DNA of 64,000 bases, from positions 141,815 through 205,814 of the forward strand of contig CACYJV010000003.1 in the NCBI GenBank assembly GCA_902774815.1, given 5' to 3'. The translations under genes were made by a program, and so were the position numbers. Below are positions 33,193 to 41,484 of the stretch, one piece after another. The DNA is from an uncultured Prevotellaceae bacterium. Its GTDB lineage: Bacteria > Bacteroidota > Bacteroidia > Bacteroidales > Bacteroidaceae. Every line of letters begins with the position of its first letter. Position 1 is the first letter of the stretch. The notes beneath the pieces are model-generated. The model was not told the DNA's origin. It saw only the letters and a list, made by a program, of their open reading frames with translations, and did no database searches.

Positions 33193-33647
33193 GGCACCGC
33201 GTCGAGCGCCTTCTGGATTTCGTCTATGGAGAAACCACGGCTTTGGGCAAAGCGCATGAGCTTCATCTGCCGTTCAAAGTCGTTTTCGAACTTCAGCGAA
33301 CGTGCCTTCTGTTTGAGCAATGGGCGCAAAACGTCAAGGTACTCCTGTTCGCTGACTGCGTCGAGCACCCGCTGCTGCAGGGCCGCATCGATGCCTTTTG
33401 CCCAGAGGGCTTGTTCTATCTTACGGCGACCCCAGCCGTTGTACTTGATTTTGTCGCTGACGAAGGCGCGCGTGAAGCGCTCGTCGTCGACAAAACGGCC
33501 GCTCACGAGTCGCTGCATGATGCGTGCCTGGGCATCGTCGGGAATTTCCCAAAGACGCATCTTCTGCAACATCTCGCCTTGCGAGTGCTCGCCTCGTGCG
33601 CAGAGCGCCATCAGTCGGCTCAGCGCTGTCTGTTCAGTCATTGGCAT
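33189..33647 (-). CDS. recX: Regulatory protein RecX
   Basis: A 152-residue all-helical RecX that modulates RecA filament growth. Family features include LCARGEHSQGEMLQKMRLW, RLVSGRFVDDERFTRAFVSDKIKYNGWGRRKIEQALWAKGI and a final KFENDFERQMKLMRFAQSRGFSIDEI repeat. Length is normal. It is the first gene of a two-gene unit with comF. Its upstream region is a repeat-filled spacer shared with the end of prmC. Confidence 0.9.
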   Translation of the reverse strand: MPMTEQTALSRLMALCARGEHSQGEMLQKMRLWEIPDDAQARIMQRLVSGRFVDDERFTRAFVSDKIKYNGWGRRKIEQALWAKGIDAALQQRVLDAVSEQEYLDVLRPLLKQKARSLKFENDFERQMKLMRFAQSRGFSIDEIQKALDAVP

Positions 33648-33654
33648 TTATTGA

Positions 33655-33860
33655 TTTACGATTTACGGATTGACGATTTACGGATTTACGGATTTACTAT
33701 TTACGGATTTACGATTTTGCGACCACGGATGACACCGATAAAACGGATGTCACGGATTTTCAACCCACGAAGGGTAATCATATTTATCAATTATCAATTG
33801 TCCGCTCGAGCTTGCTCGCTTTCGTAGCGAAGCGGAGAAAGAACTATCAATTATCAATTA
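33655..33860. repeat. Repeat-filled spacer between prmC and recX
   Basis: It contains four-plus units of (GA)TTTACGGATTTACGA type (33655-33718), a block GATTTTGCGACCACGGATGACAC..ACGGATGTCACGGATT (33713-33760) that recurs at 36341 and 36511, an inverted copy of the dispersed ~45-bp family (33802-33844) and ATTATCAATT units up to the prmC stop. No coding potential. Confidence 0.75.
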
Positions 33861-33867
33861 TCAATTG

Positions 33868-34719
33868 TCAATTATCGACCCTCATCATGCGGCAACGTCC
33901 AAACTGGTCGTCGCGAAACGTTGTCCGGCTGAAGCCCATGTCGCTGACCAGTGCTTCCAACTCGTTGGCATGATCGGGATTGATTTCAAAATAGATGCTG
34001 CCGCCTGGGCGTAACAACTCTTTTGCCCGCCAGGCAATGGCGCGATAGAACAGCAAGGCATCGTCGTCGGGCACAAACAGGGCCTCGTGGGGTTCGTGTC
34101 GCAACACGTTATCCTCCATGGACGATGCCTCATGGCGACAGATGTAGGGTGGATTGCTCACGACGACATCGACGCTGCCTGCCCGTTGCAGCTGAACCAG
34201 CGGAAAAGGTTCGCCGCTGAGCACGTCATGGCGCATCATGCTGACGTCGACACCCAGCTCGCGGGCGTTCCGTCGTGCTATGTCGAGAGCTACATCAGAG
34301 ATGTCACACGCCACGACATGGGCATCCTTCACTTCGCAAGCCAACGTACAGGCGATGCAACCTGAGCCCGTTCCAATGTCGAGCAGGGTGGCTTCGGCGG
34401 GCACTCCGTCTGCCAAGATCCACTGTACCAGTTCTTCTGTTTCTGGTCGGGGGATGAGTACCCCAGGACCTACCATGAAGCGACGACCACAAAACCACGC
34501 ATGCCCCACCACATACTGCACGGGTTCACCTGACTGCAGGCGCGACATGAGTTCCGTGAGCTGCCTTTCCTGACTGCTGTCGAGTCGTTCCAGGGCCCCG
34601 CCCAATACATCGGCCCACGACAATCCAAAGGCTTCCTCGAGCAGCATCCTTACCACTGCCCGAGCTTCACCCGCGTCATAAACGCCTTCCAGCTGGCTGT
34701 ATAGTTCTCTGTAGTTCAT
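33868..34719 (-). CDS. prmC: Peptide chain release factor N5-glutamine methyltransferase
   Basis: A 283-residue HemK-type enzyme that methylates the GGQ glutamine of release factors. An N-terminal helical domain (residues 1-75) precedes the methyltransferase fold, with SAM-binding LDIGTGSGCIA (113-123) and the catalytic NPPY motif at 189-192. PRPETEELVQW at 91-101 is another family signature. The start at 34719 gives the standard N terminus MNYRELYSQLEGVYD. A longer in-frame extension has no family similarity and runs into the neighbouring gene. Confidence 0.95.
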   Translation of the reverse strand: MNYRELYSQLEGVYDAGEARAVVRMLLEEAFGLSWADVLGGALERLDSSQERQLTELMSRLQSGEPVQYVVGHAWFCGRRFMVGPGVLIPRPETEELVQWILADGVPAEATLLDIGTGSGCIACTLACEVKDAHVVACDISDVALDIARRNARELGVDVSMMRHDVLSGEPFPLVQLQRAGSVDVVVSNPPYICRHEASSMEDNVLRHEPHEALFVPDDDALLFYRAIAWRAKELLRPGGSIYFEINPDHANELEALVSDMGFSRTTFRDDQFGRCRMMRVDN

Positions 34720-34771
34720 CGGCGTAAACCTACAAGTGCAAAGATACTCCTTAAAAATGGAATGACCAAAC

Positions 34772-36319
34772 TTATTGTCCTCTTTCTGCCCAATCGCCGC
34801 GGTCAAGCTGGCGATAGCCAATGGCTTCGGCGATGTGCATGGACGCAACCTTCTCAGAGCCGGCGAGGTCGGCAATGGTACGGGCGACCTTTAGGATGCG
34901 GCTGTAGGCACGGGCTGAAAGCGATAGGCGTTCCATTGCCATGCGCAGCATCTGGATGCCGGCCTCATCGGGCTCGGCATACTGATGGATAAGGCGCTCG
35001 GTCATCTGGGCATTGCAATGGATTCCCTTATGGTCGCGAAAGCGTTCCTCTTGTATCTGGCGGGCACGGACTACACGCTCACGAATGGCTGCTGACGGCT
35101 CGCCAGGTTGTGCCTTTGAAATGTCTTTGAAAGGCACTGGCGTTATTTCAATCTGGATGTCGATGCGGTCGAGAAGCGGCCCGGAAATCCTCGACATATA
35201 GCGGGCGCGCTGTCCTGGCGTACACACGCACGTATGGGTGGGATCGCCATAGTAACCACAAGGGCAAGGATTGCACGAGGCAACGAACATGAACGAGCAG
35301 GGCAGGTCGAGCGTATACTTAGCACGGCTGATGGTGATGTGGCGGTCTTCCAGCGGTTGACGCAGCACTTCGAGCGTCTGCTTATTGAACTCAGTCAACT
35401 CATCACAAAAGAGCACTCCATTGTGGGCCAAGCTGATTTCACCCGGCTGCGGTGACGTTCCGCCACCGACAAGGGCCACTTCGCTGATGGTGTGATGTGG
35501 TGCCCGGAATGGGCGCTGTGAGATAAGCGTGGCATTGCGGCCCAGTTTGCCGGCGATGGAATGTATCTGTGTCGTCTCGAGGCTTTCAGCAAGCGAGAGA
35601 GGTGGCAAGATGCCTGGCAAACGCTTCGCCATCATCGACTTACCACTGCCTGGACTGCCTATCATGATGAGGTTATGGCCACCTGCCGCCGCCACTTCAA
35701 GGGCGCGCTTGGCAGCCTCCTGCCCTCGAACGTCGGCAAAATCGAGGTCGAAGTGGGCCTGCTGTTCGTAGAACTCACGGCGTGTGTCGACGCGAGTGGG
35801 TTCAAACTGCCGGCGACCTGAGAGGAAGTCGATGACATCGGCCAGCGACTCCATACCAAAAACATCGAGATTGTTGACAACAGCGGCTTCGCGAGCGTTC
35901 TGAATGGGCACGATAAGACCCTTAAAGCACTCCTTTCGGGCACGAATAGCTATGGGTAAGGCACCGCGAATGGGCTGAAGCGTACCATCGAGCGACAACT
36001 CGCCCATGATCATGTATTTTTCCAATTCAGGACACTCAATGCTACCACTGGCAGCCATCAATGCAATGCAGAGAGGCAAGTCGAACGAGGAGCCCTCCTT
36101 GCGCAGGTCGGCAGGTGCCATGTTAACGGTGATATCGCCATTGGGAAACTTATAACCGATATATTTCAAGGCTGCAGCTATACGGTTGCGCCCTTCGCGC
36201 ACGGCAGTGTCGCCAAGTCCCGTGAAGTGGTACATAACGCCGATGTTCAGGCTCACTTCAATAGTCACTGTGGTCACTTCAAGCCCGTTAACGGCAGCAC
36301 AGTAGGTTTTTACTAACAT
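34772..36319 (-). CDS. YifB/ComM-type Mg-chelatase-like AAA+ ATPase
   Basis: A 515-residue protein with an N-terminal Lon-protease-like domain (residues ~1-175, including GLGDTAVREGRNRIAAAL), a Walker A motif GSPGSGKS at 221-228, a Walker B-like VLFCDELTEF, and a four-Cys zinc motif CNPCPCGYYGDPTHTCVC. The C-terminal Mg_chelatase_C helical region ends QLDRGD. ComM is a hexameric helicase that promotes branch migration during natural transformation; comF and recX nearby fit a DNA-processing neighbourhood. No promoter was recognised in the repeat-filled region upstream. Confidence 0.93.
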   Translation of the reverse strand: MLVKTYCAAVNGLEVTTVTIEVSLNIGVMYHFTGLGDTAVREGRNRIAAALKYIGYKFPNGDITVNMAPADLRKEGSSFDLPLCIALMAASGSIECPELEKYMIMGELSLDGTLQPIRGALPIAIRARKECFKGLIVPIQNAREAAVVNNLDVFGMESLADVIDFLSGRRQFEPTRVDTRREFYEQQAHFDLDFADVRGQEAAKRALEVAAAGGHNLIMIGSPGSGKSMMAKRLPGILPPLSLAESLETTQIHSIAGKLGRNATLISQRPFRAPHHTISEVALVGGGTSPQPGEISLAHNGVLFCDELTEFNKQTLEVLRQPLEDRHITISRAKYTLDLPCSFMFVASCNPCPCGYYGDPTHTCVCTPGQRARYMSRISGPLLDRIDIQIEITPVPFKDISKAQPGEPSAAIRERVVRARQIQEERFRDHKGIHCNAQMTERLIHQYAEPDEAGIQMLRMAMERLSLSARAYSRILKVARTIADLAGSEKVASMHIAEAIGYRQLDRGDWAERGQ

Positions 36320-36627
36320 CTTTAAGGTTTATAGATTTAGGGATTTTGCAACCACGGATGACACGGATAAAACGGATGTCACGGATGATTTTAACCCACA
36401 GATTACTTTTTTACTTTTTCCCACAGATTACACAGACCAGTGTTATTTCTTTCTCCGCTTCGCTATGAAAGCGAGCAAAGCTCGAGTCCGATTTACGGAT
36501 TGACGATTTTCGATTTTGCAACCACGGATGACACTGATAAAACGGATGTCACGGATTTTCAATCCACGAAGAGTAATCATATTTATTAATTATCAACTAT
36601 CAATTGTCAACTATCAACTGTCAATTG
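36320..36627. repeat. Repeat-filled spacer between the O-methyltransferase and ComM genes
   Basis: Two copies of the block GATTTTGCAACCACGGATGACAC..GGATGTCACGGAT (36341-36388 and 36511-36558) flank a copy of the dispersed ~45-bp family (36446-36489). ATTATCAACTATCAATTGTCAA-type units follow up to 36640 and run into the last codons of the methyltransferase gene. No gene is visible. Confidence 0.8.
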
Positions 36628-37266
36628 TCAACTGTCAACTTTCCTTATGATCGTAAGGCCGTCGCGCATAGGTAGAATAACCTTTTCTATACGGCTGTCG
36701 GTTGCGATGTAGTCGTTGAAGCTGCGTATTCCCTGTGTCTGGTGGTCGCGATCGTAAGCCTCATCGGTGACGTGCCCATGCCAAAGGGTGTTGTCGGCCA
36801 AGATGAAACCGCCTGGTCGGACGAGAGGCAACATGGTCTCAAAGGTCTCAACGTACGTACGCTTGTCGCCATCGAGGAAAACCATGTCGAAACTGATTCC
36901 CAATTGTGGAGCCAACACATTGGCATCGCCGATGGAAAAGGTAATGCGGTCAGACAAGGATGACTGCTCTATCCACGGCCGGGCGAACTCTTCCATCTCA
37001 TCGTTGATCTCGTAGGTCCAGAGATGAGCATCGCCCGTGAGGCCTTCGGCCATACAAAGAGCCGAATAACCACTGAATGTGCCGACCTCGAGCACACGTT
37101 TCGGCCGTATCATCTGCACGAGCATCTTCAGCAGCCGGCCTTGTAGATGACCGCTGACCATGTAGCCGTGGAGGGTGTGGACGCAGGTGGCACGCCGTAA
37201 CCTATACAGATAGTCTGGCTCGGGTTCGATGTGTTCAAGTATGTAGTCGTATAATGCTTGTTCCAT
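36628..37266 (-). CDS. O-methyltransferase (CCoAOMT-like)
   Basis: A 212-residue class I SAM-dependent methyltransferase. It shows the motif VLEVGTFSGYSALCMAEGL for SAM binding, WTYEINDEMEEFARPWIEQS, and the metal-binding motif FDMVFLDGDKRTYVETFE typical of the catechol/caffeoyl-CoA O-methyltransferase family. ILADNTLWHGHVTDEAYD completes the metal site. The substrate is unknown, probably a catechol-like small molecule. The start at 37266 is selected because a -7 box ends 7 nt upstream of it; an ATG 18 nt earlier lies in that box. The C terminus is formed by the repeat sequence that fills the spacer. Confidence 0.9.
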   Translation of the reverse strand: MEQALYDYILEHIEPEPDYLYRLRRATCVHTLHGYMVSGHLQGRLLKMLVQMIRPKRVLEVGTFSGYSALCMAEGLTGDAHLWTYEINDEMEEFARPWIEQSSLSDRITFSIGDANVLAPQLGISFDMVFLDGDKRTYVETFETMLPLVRPGGFILADNTLWHGHVTDEAYDRDHQTQGIRSFNDYIATDSRIEKVILPMRDGLTIIRKVDS

Positions 37267-37273
37267 GGAGGTA

Positions 37274-37281
37274 CAAAGATA
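37274..37281 (-). promoter_or_regulatory. -7 promoter box (TATCTTTG) for the O-methyltransferase gene
   Basis: On the minus strand TATCTTTG ends exactly 7 nt before the ATG, predicting a leaderless mRNA. No strong -33 TTTG is present at 18-21 nt. Confidence 0.55.
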
Positions 37282-37380
37282 CAAAGTTTTTGGGAGTTTA
37301 GGAAGTGAATGAAGCCATTTTTTACGTTAAAACCACAAAAAGCTACAAAAACGGGCGAAAGTAGTGAATGGCATTGCATG

Positions 37381-37403
37381 AAATAAAAGGGGGTGTGTCA
37401 AAA
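37381..37403. repeat. 23-bp element inverted relative to 41439-41461
   Basis: AAATAAAAGGGGGTGTGTCA plus AAA matches the reverse complement of 41439-41461 in 22 of 23 positions. The two copies bracket the large repeat/dockerin gene. The far copy forms one arm of a terminator hairpin; this copy has no partner arm. Confidence 0.65.
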
Positions 37404-37419
37404 TTGAGGAAGGAGTCCA

Positions 37420-37590
37420 TTTGTAGTCCCCTCCGGAGGGGACTTCGTGGCAGGGCTTTTTCACCCGTCATTCCATTTTGTCACGGCAGGCGCCCCTCCC
37501 CTTTTGGGGTGGGCCGGGGAGGGGCTTGTTGGGGTGGGGCTTCCTGAAACAACAACCCTGCCACTCACACACAAGCGAATGGCAGGGTTG
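37420..37590. repeat. C/G-rich palindromic elements and hairpin downstream of the large surface-protein gene
   Basis: AAGTCCCCTCCGGAGGGGACTT (about 37422-37445) is a near-perfect palindrome. A second block around 37490-37545 repeats GGGGTGGG and CCCCTCCCC units similar to the element inside the U32 gene. At 37553-37590 an 11-bp stem CAACCCTGCCA/TGGCAGGGTTG with a 16-nt loop lies 25 nt from the stop codon of the minus-strand gene and may act as its terminator. Nothing else is seen in the 37285-37614 spacer. Confidence 0.65.
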
Positions 37591-37614
37591 CTGCAATCAG
37601 GAAAGGCACCAGAA

Positions 37615-40600
37615 TTATTCCTTGCCCAGGATCTTGTTCACCAGCTTCGTCACGTCGGCGATAGTGATACTGCCATCGCGGTTCGTGTCGTACTTCATCA
37701 AATCACTTTCAGCGATGATTGTCCAGTGATGACCCGGCTGGTGCATCCAATCATCTTCGGATACAAACAGCCAATGACCATTGTTATAATTGTCGGTGAA
37801 CTGATTGGTCATGTCAGTACCATCATAGAAAGCACGGAACGTCTTGCCCGCGGGCAACCAGAATTCAACTGCTCCCTGTTTACCCAGGGCAGTGCCATTC
37901 TCGACAACCTTCCCCGCATAATAACCCTCGACGTTCTGCTGCGTAAACTCAAATCCTTCGTAGTCCACATCATTATTATAGTCGGCACTTGCATAAACCT
38001 TGTCATAGTCGCCTATGAACATGTATTCCACGGCGTCGCTGTTTCCGTCGTCGATGGTGATCTCCCATACGGCTGGGTCATTGATTTGGAAGCCCAGTGC
38101 CTCGCGGGTGTCGAGGTTGGGGTAATTGACATCAGTAGCATCTATCTCGTAATAGCCATCATGCTTGGTGAAGGCGCTGGTAACGTCCACACCGTTGCGC
38201 AGGACGGTCACCCGCTCTTCGTTCTTCACGTAGAGTATCAAATTGACCTGCGAGTTCTTATCGCTGTCGTACGGAGGCAGATAGGCCGTCACGGGCACAC
38301 CGTCGTTTTTGGCATGGAGCGTGGGCTCATTATACAGGTACTCGTACGCCATCTCCACGACCTGCTCCGTCGTACCGCCCGTGACGATGAAGGTCTGGGC
38401 GCGGTCGGTGTTATTGGAGATGTTCCAGGTGGCATCAATCAGTTGGTCGGCAGGCACTTCGTAAGTAACCCAGCTCCCATTGCTATCGCCCTCTACAGAG
38501 GTGAACTGATAGGTGACGTCCACGCCGTTGCGCTCAACGCGCAGGGAGCTGCTGATGTCTGCGGTGTTCAGATACACCTTCAGCGACACCTTGCTGACGC
38601 TGGAGTCGTCAATGACAAGCTCGTTGAAGTTTTCTGTAAAGGTGGTGGTCGTAGTAGTGCCATCCTTCAAAGTCTGCTCCACTACCACGTCGTCCTCCGT
38701 CGCGTTGTGGATGCTCCACGTCGGGTTGGCATCGGGTGCGTCGTCGATGAGCAGGGTGTAGGTGTGGTTCTTGCGCTCGAGGTCGAGGCGGGCATTGCCC
38801 GTTTCGGAGTTGTAAATCAACTGACTCGTGATGTCCGTACCGTCGCAGAAGACATGGATGGTTTCTCCATCAACGGGATGGAACCACAGCATTTGGTAGT
38901 AACTCATGCCTTCAGCATCCAACTCGGCTTGCGTGAAGTATTTCAAGTGGTAGACCGTGCTGCCTTCGCCAATAGGCTGATTGGTAAGGGTTCCATCGAC
39001 GTCTTCCTTCTCAAAGAGCACTTCCGTGCGTCCGCCCTGACGGACAAAGTTGAGCGTGGCTCCCGTCTCTACGGCAGTCTCCTCTGGGCCCAGGCCGATG
39101 TTGACCACATAGTCGCCAATCCATACGTTCATTTCGTCCAAACCCCAGTTGAAGGTATAGGTGTTCGTTGATTCATTATAGGTGACATAGTTGTATTCTG
39201 GATGGACATACATCCCATAGTTTTCACCATAGAGGAGGTCTTCCCAGATGATGGTTTCACGTCCTTCCTCTTCATCAATATATCCCACCAACAGGGTCTT
39301 CAGCGTCTGGCCAGCCACGGGAGTAATCTCGGCGCGGAAGCCCCACTCCGTCGCGTCAAACTCATAACTTGCTCCTCTGCCCAAATAGTCATAATCGGGC
39401 ACAGTGACGGTGGTGACAGTGTTCGTGCAGTTGGACACGGCCGACACCACAACGCCATTCTCTGCGGGATATCCAAACTGTTGTTCGTAGGCTTCAGCCG
39501 CTTGTTCTTCAGGCACGCACAAGCCCTTGAACAGGATGTCGCCCTCGCCAGAACGCATAATCATGATTTCTGGCTGGTGGTGGAGGGGAGGATTTTGCTG
39601 CTGCGGCTCCTGCCAGGTGAGATCCACCTCGGCCGTCGCTGCCGCCGGCACGGTGATGGTGGCTGTGGCTTCGCCGTTGGCCTTCGTCATCGACACCGTG
39701 CTTCCATTCAGACGAAGTACGTTCGGCGTGTACTGGTCATAGGGGATGGTGAGCTTCAGCTGGCTGCCCTGTGCACAGGTCACCGTCGGCGCGTAGGCAG
39801 TGATGACGCCTGTCGATGTGGTGCCGTTCAGGGTCTTCTGATACATGATGCGTCCCGTGTAGCCCGTCTGGTTGAAGGTAAGCGTGCAGGTCTTGTCGCT
39901 GACGGAGACTTCGTAGCTGACATTCTGCTGCAGGTCCAGGTCTTCGTAGTACCTTATCGGCTGACCCTGTTCCTCGTAAGGTTCAAGGGTCGCCACATGG
40001 CCATTGCGCAGCAATTGTACATTCTTGGTGTCGAAATCCACGTCTCTTATCTCTACGGCGTAGTTGCCTTCACTCTTCACAGTGCCTGATTTAGAACCAC
40101 TAGAGGCAGAGGCAATCTGCGATATGCCTGTTGCAGATACATAACTGGCATTGCCCTTAAGCTCTACAAAGTTAATCCTGGCATTGCCGTCGGTAGCAAT
40201 CGTGTAGTTGACGTTGCTCTTGTGATTGACGATTTCCTTAAAGTCACACCATATAGCACTATTCTTTAATTCAGCCAGCTGTTCGGACGTTAAATCCCAG
40301 ACGTGGGCCCGGATTTGTTTCTTCAACGATGACGGGAAATGGTCTTCCCATTGGGAGCCGGAGAATGACACTCCTGTAAAACTACTACCACTAAATAAAA
40401 GCCATTCGCGTTTGAGAGCTGGAAAATAGACATCCGTAAGAGAACTGCACTCAAACTTTCCACTACAAGTAAGCTTGTTGAAATGAATCTCCGTAAGGCG
40501 ATCGCTTGTTAGGGTTCCGCTGATGTCCAATGCACCATTAAGGTTAAGATTCCTCAGACCCACCACTAGCATATCGCCTTTAATGGTGGCATCACCCTGA

Positions 40601-41136
40601 AAGTTGAGTGTTTCAAGCGAGTTTGACGTAAACGGTCCATAAATCTCAATACCACCTTGAAAAGTCAGATTCTTGAGCCCACTATTACTAAAATTTATTG
40701 GCACTGCGCTATATTCCACGTCGGTATCTAAAGCACGGTTGGATCCATTGTGGTATCCTGTATCATCCTTCCATTCGGATCCCCATCCATAGGTAGTCGG
40801 AACTGAGGAATCAAAAAAATACCTTGTCGGATAGCCTTTTAAGTATGTGTGTTTGCCTACAGATCTAACTTTGTAAGCTTTATTATCTATCGTTATTTCT
40901 GATGGTACACTTATTGAGGCACTTCCGGATGGTATGCTTATAACAGATGCAAAGTAATTTAAATCTGAACTTATCAAACTAAAAGTAGATGAAGAAGATA
41001 GATAAATTGTTTCAAAATTCACGCCATTCACTGGAACAGTGTCTCTGCTGAAATCATAAATAGTGTCAGCCTTCGCACTCTGTGCTCCTGCCACGATGAG
41101 GCAGAGCGTCAGCAAAAAGTTCTTTATTTGCTTCAT
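37615..41136 (-). CDS. Large secreted repeat protein with C-terminal dockerin-like motif
   Basis: A 1173-residue protein with a signal peptide (MKQIKNFLLTLCLIVAG, cleavage near AKA). Residues ~60-280 hold regularly spaced beta-strands of leucine-rich/BspA-like type (LKNLTFQGGIEI, LETLNFQGDATI, LRNLNLNGALDI). The rest is a series of beta-sandwich-like modules, several containing a related motif: RNGVDVTSAF, RNGVDVTYQF, DGTDITSQL, DGTDMTNQF. The C terminus YDTNRDGSITIADVTKLVNKILGKE is one type I dockerin-like calcium-binding repeat. Likely a cell-surface adhesin or glycan-binding protein. An in-frame ATG 18 nt upstream is a possible alternative start. It is separated from the GH85 operon by a terminator. 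Confidence 0.75.
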   Translation of the reverse strand: MKQIKNFLLTLCLIVAGAQSAKADTIYDFSRDTVPVNGVNFETIYLSSSSTFSLISSDLNYFASVISIPSGSASISVPSEITIDNKAYKVRSVGKHTYLKGYPTRYFFDSSVPTTYGWGSEWKDDTGYHNGSNRALDTDVEYSAVPINFSNSGLKNLTFQGGIEIYGPFTSNSLETLNFQGDATIKGDMLVVGLRNLNLNGALDISGTLTSDRLTEIHFNKLTCSGKFECSSLTDVYFPALKREWLLFSGSSFTGVSFSGSQWEDHFPSSLKKQIRAHVWDLTSEQLAELKNSAIWCDFKEIVNHKSNVNYTIATDGNARINFVELKGNASYVSATGISQIASASSGSKSGTVKSEGNYAVEIRDVDFDTKNVQLLRNGHVATLEPYEEQGQPIRYYEDLDLQQNVSYEVSVSDKTCTLTFNQTGYTGRIMYQKTLNGTTSTGVITAYAPTVTCAQGSQLKLTIPYDQYTPNVLRLNGSTVSMTKANGEATATITVPAAATAEVDLTWQEPQQQNPPLHHQPEIMIMRSGEGDILFKGLCVPEEQAAEAYEQQFGYPAENGVVVSAVSNCTNTVTTVTVPDYDYLGRGASYEFDATEWGFRAEITPVAGQTLKTLLVGYIDEEEGRETIIWEDLLYGENYGMYVHPEYNYVTYNESTNTYTFNWGLDEMNVWIGDYVVNIGLGPEETAVETGATLNFVRQGGRTEVLFEKEDVDGTLTNQPIGEGSTVYHLKYFTQAELDAEGMSYYQMLWFHPVDGETIHVFCDGTDITSQLIYNSETGNARLDLERKNHTYTLLIDDAPDANPTWSIHNATEDDVVVEQTLKDGTTTTTTFTENFNELVIDDSSVSKVSLKVYLNTADISSSLRVERNGVDVTYQFTSVEGDSNGSWVTYEVPADQLIDATWNISNNTDRAQTFIVTGGTTEQVVEMAYEYLYNEPTLHAKNDGVPVTAYLPPYDSDKNSQVNLILYVKNEERVTVLRNGVDVTSAFTKHDGYYEIDATDVNYPNLDTREALGFQINDPAVWEITIDDGNSDAVEYMFIGDYDKVYASADYNNDVDYEGFEFTQQNVEGYYAGKVVENGTALGKQGAVEFWLPAGKTFRAFYDGTDMTNQFTDNYNNGHWLFVSEDDWMHQPGHHWTIIAESDLMKYDTNRDGSITIADVTKLVNKILGKE

Positions 41137-41203
41137 GTGATTAACTTGTTTCATAAGCTTATCTTTTTAAAATTTTTGTTTGTCATTTAGGTTTCCTCAC
41201 GCA

Positions 41204-41241
41204 GCATGTGGCAAACACATGCCTACTCGCCTACAAAGTTA
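41204..41241 (-). promoter_or_regulatory. -7 box (TAACTTTG) followed by a 5'-UTR hairpin
   Basis: The minus-strand box TAACTTTG lies at 41234-41241. Immediately downstream on that strand is a 7-bp hairpin GCATGTG/CACATGC (41204-41222, 5-nt loop), which would sit at the very 5' end of the mRNA, about 70 nt before the start codon. Upstream, 41260-41330 is AT-rich with repeated AATCAAAAT units. Confidence 0.5.
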
Positions 41242-41410
41242 ATAAAAAACGGGAAACCGATTTGATGATTTCAATCAAAATTTTGACAAAATCAATCAAA
41301 ATGAAAGAAAAACGCACTTTTTCCGAAGAATTTTGCAGAAGAATCAAAAAAATACCCCCCAGATTTTGGTAAGCAAGCAGCGCGAGATGACTTGTGCGAA
41401 ATAGTATATC

Positions 41411-41461
41411 AATGCCTGAAAAAAAGAGGATGTGCCTATTTTGACACACCCTCTTTTATTT
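41411..41461 (-). terminator. Rho-independent terminator of the susCD-GH85 operon
   Basis: Arms at 41422-41434 and 41445-41457 pair over 13 bp with one mismatch. On the minus strand the stem is followed by TTTTTC. It lies 24 nt past the GH85 stop codon. One arm is contained in the 23-bp element that recurs inverted at 37381. Confidence 0.75.
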
Positions 41462-41484
41462 GACTTGAATAAGGTTCGGTCAGC

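Noticed and set aside
33189-36319. Natural competence cluster (comF, recX, ComM-type ATPase)
   Set aside because: The genes are DNA-processing in nature, but no comEC, pilus or dprA gene is present in the window and the genes are in separate transcription units, so a competence claim is not supported.
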